A stretch of 64,000 bases of DNA from CAZKWG01 sp964615375 (GTDB taxonomy: Bacteria; Myxococcota_A; UBA796; CAZKWG01). Location of the stretch: positions 220,016 through 284,015 of the forward strand of contig CAZTOW010000006.1 in NCBI GenBank assembly GCA_964615375.1, in the 5' to 3' direction. The notes under the pieces were generated by a model. That model made no database searches. It saw only the letters and a program-made list of their open reading frames with translations, and was not told where the DNA came from. Numbering within the stretch: the stretch's first letter is position 1; every line of letters begins with the position of its first letter. Below are positions 24,393 to 32,246 of the stretch, in pieces. The translations under genes were made by a program, and so were the position numbers.

Positions 24393-26782
24393 GCGCTCCT
24401 CCGGCCCTTCTGGACGCGCGGACGTCCAGAGGGGGGTCGAATGTGCAGACCGTCCGGGCGGCGCGGCCAGCCCAGCGCCTCCACCACCGCGGGCAGGGCC
24501 TCGGGCTCGAGCTCGAGCACGCGGGCCACGGCCGGGGGCGGGGCGAAGGGGCCCGCGTTGGCGGCGGCGCGCAGGCGGGCGAGGGCCTCCTCCAGCCGGT
24601 CCTGGCGGAGCGCTCGGGGGCCCGCGGCGGCGTAGCCCATGGGCAGCAGGGCGGTGGGGTCGCCGGCGAAGGCGAAGGAGGCGGCGCCGCCCGAGAGGAC
24701 CGGCGCCCTCCCCCGCCAGCAGGCCCAGAGCAGGGCGCGGATCCGGGTCGCCTCCGGCTCCAGCAGCGGCGCGGCGTAGACCACCGCCGTCCCCAGCCGC
24801 ACCCCCATCGCCGCCAGCCCACGGCGGTCGGCCGGCGTGAGCACCTCCAGGCGATCCTCCGCCTCCGCCCGCCACACCGAGCCGAGACCCTGCTCCAGCA
24901 GGAAGACCAGCCCCCTGCCCGCGGGCCCCAGCTCCCCCAGCTCCGGGCCGCGCAGCGGGGCCAGCAGGCGGGCGGCGGCGTCCCGGCTCCAGGCCACCAG
25001 GCGCCGGTGGACGCGCTGGCGCGCCCCGGGGCCCAGCAGGGGGAGCTCGTCCATGCGCACCTGCGGCAGCGTGAGCTCGTCCCCGGTCACCCAGCGCCCC
25101 AGGCGCCCGCCCTCCCAGCGGAGCCCGCCCTCGTCGTCCAGGAGGATCGCCTCGAAGGGCGCCTCCACCATGGCCTCGACCCGGCGGTCCAGCTCCTCGC
25201 GGAGCCCCTCGCGCAGCACCCGCCAGCCGGCCTTGTCGGCGGGGTGGGAGGCGGTGAAGGTGAGCCCGCGCAGGCTCCCCAGCGCGTGGCCCGCCGCGTC
25301 CACCGCGCCCTCCTGGCCGATCCTCGGCGTCGGCGCGCGCCCCCCGCCCACCAGGGCCATGGTGCGCCGGTCCACGAAGCGCTCGGTGAGGCGGTGGTGC
25401 AGGGCGTCGCTCAGGCGGTCCTCGATGTCGCGGGTGCGCTCCTGCCAGGCGCGATCCCCGATCCAGGCGGCGTGGAAGGAGATGGAGGTCCAGGTGCGGA
25501 TCTGGGCGATGCGCACCAGCAGGGTCTCCAGGTCGCCGTCGCTCTGGTCGAGCGGGGCGATCTCGGCCTGCAGCCAGTCGGGGTCCAGGCGTTCGCGCGG
25601 CCCGGTGAGCTGGCGCCAGAGCTCCAGCAGCAGGCGGGTGTGGTCGGCGGTCAGCGTCTGCTGGAAGTCGGGCAGGCGGCAGATCTCCCAGAGCAGGGCG
25701 ACGCGCTCGGGGGTGGTCGCCGCGGCGCGCACGCTCGGGTGCCCGGCCAGCTCGGTCAGCGCGTCCACGTCGGTGGTGCGCGGCGCGGCCCGGTAGATCC
25801 GGGCGGGCGGGGGGCGGCGCAGGCTCTCCAGCAGGGCCTGGGGCGAGGAGAGGTCCAGCTCCGGACTCCGCCAGTAGGCGGCCTTCATCGGTGGGAAGCG
25901 GTGGCTCTCCAGGGCCAGGATCCAGTCCGGGGGCAGCTCGCCCGCCGCGTCCAGGGTCCCGAAGGTCCCGTCCCGCCGGAAACGCCCCGCGCGCCCGGCG
26001 ATCTGCGCCAGCTCGGGCACCGTCAGCGCCCGCGTCTCGCGCCCGTCCCACTTGGACAGGCTGGCGAAGGCGACGTGCTCGATGTCCATGTTCAGGCCCA
26101 TGCCGATCGCGTCGGTGGCGACCAGCCAGGGCACCTCCCCGGACTGGTAGAGGGCCACCTGGGCGTTGCGCGTGCGGGGCGAGAGCGCGCCCATCACCAC
26201 CGCCGCCCCGCCGTGCCGGCGCCGCAGGGCGTCGGCCAGCCGGTAGACCTCGTCCGCGGAGAACGCGATCAGCGCGCTGCGGGGCGGCAGGCGCTCCAGC
26301 GGTCGCACCCCCGCCCAGCGCAGGCGGGAGAGCCGGTCCAGGCGCTCCACCTCCACCGTGGGGACCATGGATCGCAGCAGGGGCTCGGCCGTGTCCGAGC
26401 CGAGCAGCCAGGTCTCGCGGAACCCGCGCGCCCGCAGCACGCGATCGGTGAAGGTGTGGCCGCGCTCGCGGTGGCCGATGAGCTGCACCTCGTCGATGGC
26501 CAGGAAGTCCACCGGGCGGTCCAGCGGCATGGACTCCGTCGTGCAGACCCAGTAGCGGGGGCGGGCCGGGACGCGCTTCTCCTCGCCCGTCACCAGCGCC
26601 ACCTGCTCCTCGCCCACCTCCGCGCTGACGCGGTCATAGACCTCGCGCGCCAGGAGTCTGAGCGGCAGGCCGATCATCCCCGTGCGGTGCCCCAGCATGC
26701 GCCGGATGGCGCGCCAGGTCTTCCCCGTGTTGGTCGGGCCCAGCAGGGCGCGCAGGGGCTGGCTGTGATCCTCCGCGAACAT
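24389..26782 (-). CDS. SUV3-like superfamily 2 RNA helicase
   Basis: 797 residues. N-terminal motifs: LLGPTNTGKTWRAI (motif I, residue ~15), LRLLAREVYDRV, VTGEEKRV, FLAIDEVQLIGHRERGHTF (DEVQ in place of DExH), LLGSDTA. The second RecA lobe has VVMGALSPRTRNAQ, VATDAIGMGLNMD and QIAGRAGRF. This set matches mitochondrial SUV3 and its bacterial relatives rather than RecQ or DEAD-box proteins. The ~400-residue C-terminal part is helical and less conserved. It probably unwinds RNA for decay or processing. Cytoplasmic. Confidence 0.9.
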   Translation of the reverse strand: MFAEDHSQPLRALLGPTNTGKTWRAIRRMLGHRTGMIGLPLRLLAREVYDRVSAEVGEEQVALVTGEEKRVPARPRYWVCTTESMPLDRPVDFLAIDEVQLIGHRERGHTFTDRVLRARGFRETWLLGSDTAEPLLRSMVPTVEVERLDRLSRLRWAGVRPLERLPPRSALIAFSADEVYRLADALRRRHGGAAVVMGALSPRTRNAQVALYQSGEVPWLVATDAIGMGLNMDIEHVAFASLSKWDGRETRALTVPELAQIAGRAGRFRRDGTFGTLDAAGELPPDWILALESHRFPPMKAAYWRSPELDLSSPQALLESLRRPPPARIYRAAPRTTDVDALTELAGHPSVRAAATTPERVALLWEICRLPDFQQTLTADHTRLLLELWRQLTGPRERLDPDWLQAEIAPLDQSDGDLETLLVRIAQIRTWTSISFHAAWIGDRAWQERTRDIEDRLSDALHHRLTERFVDRRTMALVGGGRAPTPRIGQEGAVDAAGHALGSLRGLTFTASHPADKAGWRVLREGLREELDRRVEAMVEAPFEAILLDDEGGLRWEGGRLGRWVTGDELTLPQVRMDELPLLGPGARQRVHRRLVAWSRDAAARLLAPLRGPELGELGPAGRGLVFLLEQGLGSVWRAEAEDRLEVLTPADRRGLAAMGVRLGTAVVYAAPLLEPEATRIRALLWACWRGRAPVLSGGAASFAFAGDPTALLPMGYAAAGPRALRQDRLEEALARLRAAANAGPFAPPPAVARVLELEPEALPAVVEALGWPRRPDGLHIRPPSGRPRVQKGRRSA

Positions 26783-26799
26783 GGTGAAGGGGCCTCAGA

Positions 26800-27153
26800 T
26801 CACAGCAGCCCGTAGCGGTCGCCCAGCCAGGCCAGGACCCCGGCCAGCGCGAGCACGCTGAACAGCACCGCCGAGAGCCGGCCGGGGCGCCCCACCGCGT
26901 GCAGGTCGAGCGAGATGACCTCCCAGGAGCCGATGGCGACGATCAGCAGCCCGAGCGCCCCCACCGGGCTGTGCCCACGAAAGACCCAGAGCAGCAGCGG
27001 CGCCAGCGCGACCGCGAAGTGACCCACGATGGCGACGAGGACCGGGAAGAGCCCAAAGTCACGCACGAAGGGCAGGGCGAACTGCTCCACCCACAGCGGA
27101 TATCCTGACGGCTCGACCGGGTGCAGCGGGGTGGGGGCTTCGGGCTGGTCCAC
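26800..27153 (-). CDS. Small inner-membrane protein, unknown function
   Basis: 117 residues with three predicted helices: FGLFPVLVAIVGHFAVALAP, GALGLLIVAIGSWEVISLDL and LSAVLFSVLALAGVLAWLG. Not recognised. It is first in the minus-strand group that continues with the helicase, RluA and FHA genes (17 bp gap to the helicase). The 131-bp gap upstream, shared with the divergent polymer operon, must carry promoters for both. Confidence 0.65.
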   Translation of the reverse strand: MDQPEAPTPLHPVEPSGYPLWVEQFALPFVRDFGLFPVLVAIVGHFAVALAPLLLWVFRGHSPVGALGLLIVAIGSWEVISLDLHAVGRPGRLSAVLFSVLALAGVLAWLGDRYGLL

Positions 27154-27284
27154 GCCTGGGGCCTCGCGGGTGAAAGAAGAGGCTATCGGCTCCGCGCACC
27201 GCGCGCACGGGGCGGCCTCTGGCGACCCGGACTTTCACGCCCTGGCGCCCTCGCCCACGGCGGCTTGCCTCGAAGATTGGTTTC

Positions 27285-29489
27285 ATGTCAGAACAGCTTG
27301 CTGTGGCCCAGCTCAAAATACAACAAATTCGCCTGAGACTGGCCCGTGGTGTGCTCGTGGCAGCCACCCTGGGCCTGCTCGCGTCGCTGTCCACGCTGAC
27401 GGGTCAGTGGCTGAGCGCGCCGGTGCGCGACGCGATCGGGGCGATCAGCGCCCACCCTCAGCTCCCGGTGGTGGTGGTGCGCGCGAGCGACCTGGGAGCG
27501 GCGGTTCGCGCGGCCCGGGAGGCCGGGGCGTTGGACGTGTGGGCGGCCTTCCCGGAGGGGGACCCGCGGCTGAGCGGGGCGCGGCCCGATCCCGAGACGT
27601 TGCGTTACGGTCGAGACGGGCGCGTCCGGTACGACGGCGACACGCGGCTCCCGCTGCCCGAGGCGTTGAGGGGGCTCACGCGGCTCAACCTGGACCAGCT
27701 CGGCGCGGGCACCCCGGACACGCTGCTGCGCGGCCAGCGGGCGGTGGTGGTCTCCTCCGATCCGGCCGTGGGGCGCAGGGAGGCGGCCCCGGGCGATCCC
27801 GCCCCCGTCGATCGCGGGGAGCTCCTGGCGGTGGCCCTGGGCGTGGCCGCCGCGGGGGGCGAGCTCCGCTCTGTGCCCATCCTGGTGGCCGCGGGCCTGG
27901 TGGGGGCGCTGGCGACGATCTGGAGCCTCTCGCTGAACCGCATGACCCCGCTCCGCGGCATCGCGCTCTCGGGCAGCCTGGTCGCCACCTCGCTGGGCGC
28001 CACGCTGCTGGCGCGCGGGCAAGGGCTGGATCTGCCCGTCGGCGGCCTGGTCTTCGCCGCGGCAGGGCCGCTGGTCGCCCGCCTCGGGCTGGTGGTCCGC
28101 GACACCTGGCACGCGCTGGAGGCCCTGCGCTTCTCGCTGGCCTCCGCCCCCGCCGACCCGAGCGTCCCCACCGGGCTCCAGGCCCTGCCGGCCATGGTGG
28201 AGACGCAGCTCCTGGGGGTGGGCGCCGCGGTCTGGCGGCGCGGGGCGGACGGGAGGCCGGAGCTCCTGGCCGAGCGCGGGGAGCCGCGGCCCGAGCCGCT
28301 GACGCAGCTCCCTGTCGCCACCGTCGTCCACCCTGGCGAGATCGTCGAGCCCATCCGCGAGGGCGGCGAGGTCGTGGGGGCCCTCTGTCTCCGATCCGCC
28401 AGCGAGCTCCCGGCCAACGCCCCGACCGTCGCCCACTCCCTGGCCAACCGCCTGCACGCCGAGGACGCCCTCTCCCGCTGGGAGCCCGACCCCTGGCTCC
28501 GCGAGCTGGACGCGGCCCGGATCGCGGCGCTGCGCCTCGCCGCCCGCGCCGCCCGCTGGGAGGGCTTCCTGGAGAGCGGGAGCGCGAGCCTCGGGGTGTT
28601 CGGGCTGGCCGGCGAGCTCCAGAGCGGCTCGTCCGCGCTGCGGGCCCTGCTGACCGATCCCTCGCGCCCCCCGCTGCTGGTGGCCCTGGACGCCCTGGCG
28701 GCGGCGGAGCCTACCAGCGTCGTCGCCGCCGTGCGCGAGGTGCTGAGCGGGGCCCGGGAAGCGCGCCTCCCCGGTCGGGACGAGCGCCAGGAGATCGTCC
28801 TGCTGGGCCTGGGCTCCCCCCCGCGGGAGGCCCTCCTGCTCCAGGTCCACGACGTCACGCCCCACCGCCGCCTGGACGCGCTGAAGTCCTCGATCATCAG
28901 CTCCGCCAGCTTCCAGACCCGCAACGCGCTCTCCGCCATCGCCGGATACGCGGCGATGATGGCGGGCATCGAGGATCGCCCGCGCCGCAAGGACCTGGAG
29001 CGCCGCATCCGCGCCCAGGTGGACCGGGTCAGCGGCCTGCACGAGCGCGCCGAGTCCCTGGTCTACGCCGACCCGCACACCGAGCCCATCTCCCCGGTCT
29101 ACCTGCGGGAGTGCGTGCTGAGCGTGGTGCGCGCGCTGGACCCCGACCGTCAGGCCCGGCTCAGCCTGGAGCTGCCCGAGGTGGACAGCCCCGTGTCCGG
29201 GCGCGCGGCGGGGCTGGCGCACGCCATCCACCTGCTGCTGGCCGAGCTCTCCGAGGGCGGCAACACCCGCGTCAGCCTGCGCTCGGAGGCCGAGGGGATG
29301 CTGCTGGTGGTGGATGACGACGGCGGCGGGCTCACCGAGCCGCTCTTCCAGCGCCTGCTGGGCGAGGGGCAGCTCTCCAGCGCCCCCGCGGTGCTGCGCC
29401 GGGCCATCCTCGAGATGGAGGGCAGCTTCCTGGCCCGCTCCACCCAGGGTGTGGGCTCCAGCTTCGAGATCCGGCTCCGATACTACTGA
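27285..29489 (+). CDS. CHASE2-like membrane histidine-kinase relative, degenerate H-box
   Basis: 734 residues. One helix (~22-42), a periplasmic CHASE2-like domain (PVVVVRASDLGAAVRAARE), three more helices (~200-275), a GAF-like region, and a kinase-like C-terminus. The dimerisation helix is SIISSASFQTRNALSAIAGYAAMM: where SHELRTPL should be there is SFQTRNAL, so the phosphoacceptor histidine is missing. The ATPase part keeps DDDGGGL but lacks a clear N-box asparagine. It may act as a scaffold or sensor without autophosphorylation. Its TGA is followed directly by the ATG of the PgsC-like gene. First gene of the polymer operon. Confidence 0.75.
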   Translation: MSEQLAVAQLKIQQIRLRLARGVLVAATLGLLASLSTLTGQWLSAPVRDAIGAISAHPQLPVVVVRASDLGAAVRAAREAGALDVWAAFPEGDPRLSGARPDPETLRYGRDGRVRYDGDTRLPLPEALRGLTRLNLDQLGAGTPDTLLRGQRAVVVSSDPAVGRREAAPGDPAPVDRGELLAVALGVAAAGGELRSVPILVAAGLVGALATIWSLSLNRMTPLRGIALSGSLVATSLGATLLARGQGLDLPVGGLVFAAAGPLVARLGLVVRDTWHALEALRFSLASAPADPSVPTGLQALPAMVETQLLGVGAAVWRRGADGRPELLAERGEPRPEPLTQLPVATVVHPGEIVEPIREGGEVVGALCLRSASELPANAPTVAHSLANRLHAEDALSRWEPDPWLRELDAARIAALRLAARAARWEGFLESGSASLGVFGLAGELQSGSSALRALLTDPSRPPLLVALDALAAAEPTSVVAAVREVLSGAREARLPGRDERQEIVLLGLGSPPREALLLQVHDVTPHRRLDALKSSIISSASFQTRNALSAIAGYAAMMAGIEDRPRRKDLERRIRAQVDRVSGLHERAESLVYADPHTEPISPVYLRECVLSVVRALDPDRQARLSLELPEVDSPVSGRAAGLAHAIHLLLAELSEGGNTRVSLRSEAEGMLLVVDDDGGGLTEPLFQRLLGEGQLSSAPAVLRRAILEMEGSFLARSTQGVGSSFEIRLRYY

Positions 29490-32246
29490 ATGTTCGCCAT
29501 CTTCCCAGCGTCGTCCCTGGACAACTCCATCCTCACCTCCGTGCTGGTGGGGCTGCTGGTGGTGTGGGCGCTCCAGGAGACCCTGGGCTGGAACTTCACG
29601 GGGCTGGTGGTCCCCGGCTACCTGGCCAGCATCTTCATCATCCAGCCGGTGGCGGGCGTGGTGGTCGTGGTGGAGGCCCTGCTGTGCTGGGGCGTCTTCC
29701 TGGCCATCTCCGAGCGCGTGCCGGCCTGGTGGCCCTGGACGCCGCTCTTCGGGCGGGACCGCTTCTTCCTGTTCCTGCTGCTCAGCGTGCTGGTCCGGCT
29801 CCTGCTGGAGGCTGGGGGCTTCGACTTCCTCTCGGAGAGCCTGGGGCTCGCCGTGTCCGAGGACCTGCACTCCATGGGCCTGGTGGTCGTGCCGCTGGCG
29901 GCCAACGCGCTCTGGCGCTCGGGGACCACCCGCAGCCTGGCGCGCTTCGGCCTGCCCGTGGCGCTGACCTGGGCGATCCTCACCTACGCGCTGCTGCCCC
30001 ACACGAACCTCTCGCTGTCCAGCTTCGAGCTGACCTATGAGGATCTGGCGCTGGACTTCGTCTCCAGCCCGCGCGCCTACATCCTGCTGCTCATCGGCGC
30101 CTGGCTCGGCTCGGCCGCCAACCAGCGCTGGGGCTGGGACTACGGCGGGATCATCGTGCCGGGGCTGCTGGCGCTGTGCTGGGCGCAGCCCCACCGCGTG
30201 CTGGCCACGCTGGGGGAGGCGGTGGTCATCGCCGGGATGTACCTCGGGGTCACCCGACTGCCCGGGTTCCGCACGGCCAACCTCACGGGCGGGCGCCCCC
30301 TGGTGCTGGCCTTCTGCCTCGGCTACGCCGCCCGCTTCGCCCTGGCCTGGGGGCTCGGCGGGCGCTGGCCGGGCTTCGCGGTGCGCGACCTCTTCGGCTT
30401 CGGCTTCCTGCTGTCCACCATCGTCGCCCTGCGCATCGTCAAGCACAAGGACGTCTTCCGCAGCGTGATCCCCGCCCTGACGGTGAGCCTGAGCGCCTGG
30501 CTGGTCGGGGCGGGCCTCAGCTACGGGCTGGCCGTCGCGCTGCCCGGCACGCGCCCCGAGCGGGAGCCCGCCAGCCTCGACCCCTCGGAGATGAGGGAAC
30601 GATTCTTGCATGCAGCCTGGAAGGACCAGGGCAGCCCGCCCGTGCGCCTGGACGAGCTGCTGCGCCAGGGGCGGGCCTCGCTGGTCACCGGGGGAGAGGG
30701 CTTCGGGGCCCTCTGGGTGCGCGTGGCGGGGGCGCCGTTGGCGGTGATCGGCGCGCTGGACGCTCCAGGGAGCGGACCCGCCGCGCTGGCCGTGGGCGAC
30801 GCGCTCGGCGCCCGAGCCATCCTCCTGTGCAAGGACGGGGCGAGCTCCGCCTGCCGCGCCGCCGGCCGCCAGCTCTCCCGGCGCCTCACGGTGCTGCGGA
30901 TCAAGGACGGGCCGCGGGCCACCCTGGCGGTCGCCGGGCAGCTGCCCCAGGCGCTGGACCCGGGCGCGCTGGGTCGGCTCCTCGGCGCCTTCGAGCTGGA
31001 GCAGGGGGCGGGCGAGGCGACGCTCGCGCTGGACGACGCCACGCGGATGCGAACCGCGGCGGCGGCCCTGGGGGTAGAGCCCGCCGGGGACCTGGACCCG
31101 CTCGGCCTGCCCGCGGAGGAAGGGGCGCTGCTCTCTCCGCCCGATCGGGCCGATCGCCGCCGCTTCCTGGCCGACGTCGCGCGACCGATCCTGGGCTGGT
31201 GGGCGGGCGCCCCCGGGAACGAGGACGCGCTGCGGGTGGCGGCGGGGAGCGCGGAGGCGCTGGGGCTCCGCCTGGCGCACGCGGGGGAGAGCGTCACCCT
31301 GGTCGGGCCGGGCTGGAGCGCCCGCCTGGCGCGCGGCGCGGGGAGCGCGATCGTCTACGTGCCCGACGCGCGGGCCGACGTGGAGGGTCTGGACGTGGCC
31401 CGCGCCCTCACCCTCGCCCTGCCCGCCTCCGTCTCGGTGGTGGACGCGCCCAACGCCAGCGCGGAGAGCGGCGCGACCCGGGATCGGCTCCCCACCATCC
31501 TCCTGCTGGCGGCCATCGACACGCTGGGGCCGGAGGCGGAGGTCATCACCGTGCGCTCGGTGCCCCGCACCCGCGACCCCGGGGCGGAGATCGTGCTCAC
31601 CACGGGCCACGCCCCGGGCGCCGATCCAGGCGAGCCCGCCCGCCGCGTGCGCGCCCTCTTCGAGGCGGCCGGCAGCACCGTGATCCTCCAGGACGGCGCC
31701 GCCCAGCGCATGAGCTTGAGCGACAGCGGGAACCCCGCGGCGATGGCGGTGTCCCTGGAGACGGGCGCGCCCCGCAGCGTCGCGGTCTTCGCCGGCCCCC
31801 GGGCCGCCCAACGCTACCGCAGCCCCGACGCGCTGGAGCCCGCCCGCGTCGCCGTCGAGCGCGCGCGCCTCCCCCGGCGCGACCTGCCGCTCTCCGAGCT
31901 GGCCGGCTGGGTGACCGGGGAGGCGGGCCCGGACGAGGCCCCGACCCTGGCCGCGCTGGAGAGCTTCCTCCGCACCGGGCGCGCCGCCGCCCTCAACCCG
32001 GTCCGCAGCGGGCGGGAGGCGGCCGAGATTTCCCTCCTCTGCGACCCCGAGCTCGGCTGCCGCTGGCTCGCGGTGGAGCGCTGCGCCGAGGAGCGCTGCG
32101 AGGGCCTGGTCCTCCCCCTGGACCGGGGGGCCGCGCGCGCACGCGCCGCCCTCGCCCCCGAGGCCCGCCCCGCCCTGGAGCCCGCCGCCGCCCTGGCCTT
32201 CGGCGCGGCCGACCTGCGCACGCGCCGCCCCCGGGTGCAGCCTTGA
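29490..32246 (+). CDS. PgsC/CapC-like polyglutamate synthase membrane subunit, duplicated
   Basis: 918 residues; classical PgsC has ~150. The N-terminal ~360 residues are membrane helices and contain the PgsC core twice: GWNFTGLVVPGYLASIFIIQP (~residue 32) and GWDYGGIIVPGLLALCWAQPH (~residue 214), both matching the GLVVPGYLALxxxQP signature of PgsC. The C-terminal ~550 residues are soluble alpha/beta regions (AIVYVPDARADVEGLDVARAL, TRDRLPTILLLAAIDTLG) with no family I can name. In bacilli PgsC works with PgsB to polymerise glutamate at the membrane. Coupled on both sides: 0 bp to the upstream gene and TTGA overlap downstream. Confidence 0.82.
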   Translation: MFAIFPASSLDNSILTSVLVGLLVVWALQETLGWNFTGLVVPGYLASIFIIQPVAGVVVVVEALLCWGVFLAISERVPAWWPWTPLFGRDRFFLFLLLSVLVRLLLEAGGFDFLSESLGLAVSEDLHSMGLVVVPLAANALWRSGTTRSLARFGLPVALTWAILTYALLPHTNLSLSSFELTYEDLALDFVSSPRAYILLLIGAWLGSAANQRWGWDYGGIIVPGLLALCWAQPHRVLATLGEAVVIAGMYLGVTRLPGFRTANLTGGRPLVLAFCLGYAARFALAWGLGGRWPGFAVRDLFGFGFLLSTIVALRIVKHKDVFRSVIPALTVSLSAWLVGAGLSYGLAVALPGTRPEREPASLDPSEMRERFLHAAWKDQGSPPVRLDELLRQGRASLVTGGEGFGALWVRVAGAPLAVIGALDAPGSGPAALAVGDALGARAILLCKDGASSACRAAGRQLSRRLTVLRIKDGPRATLAVAGQLPQALDPGALGRLLGAFELEQGAGEATLALDDATRMRTAAAALGVEPAGDLDPLGLPAEEGALLSPPDRADRRRFLADVARPILGWWAGAPGNEDALRVAAGSAEALGLRLAHAGESVTLVGPGWSARLARGAGSAIVYVPDARADVEGLDVARALTLALPASVSVVDAPNASAESGATRDRLPTILLLAAIDTLGPEAEVITVRSVPRTRDPGAEIVLTTGHAPGADPGEPARRVRALFEAAGSTVILQDGAAQRMSLSDSGNPAAMAVSLETGAPRSVAVFAGPRAAQRYRSPDALEPARVAVERARLPRRDLPLSELAGWVTGEAGPDEAPTLAALESFLRTGRAAALNPVRSGREAAEISLLCDPELGCRWLAVERCAEERCEGLVLPLDRGAARARAALAPEARPALEPAAALAFGAADLRTRRPRVQP

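Noticed and set aside
27288..31811. 1507-codon open frame on the minus strand
   Set aside because: It is antisense to the kinase-like and PgsC-like genes. Long mirror frames arise from the extreme GC3 bias, and its product is low-complexity His/Gln/Gly/Arg sequence.
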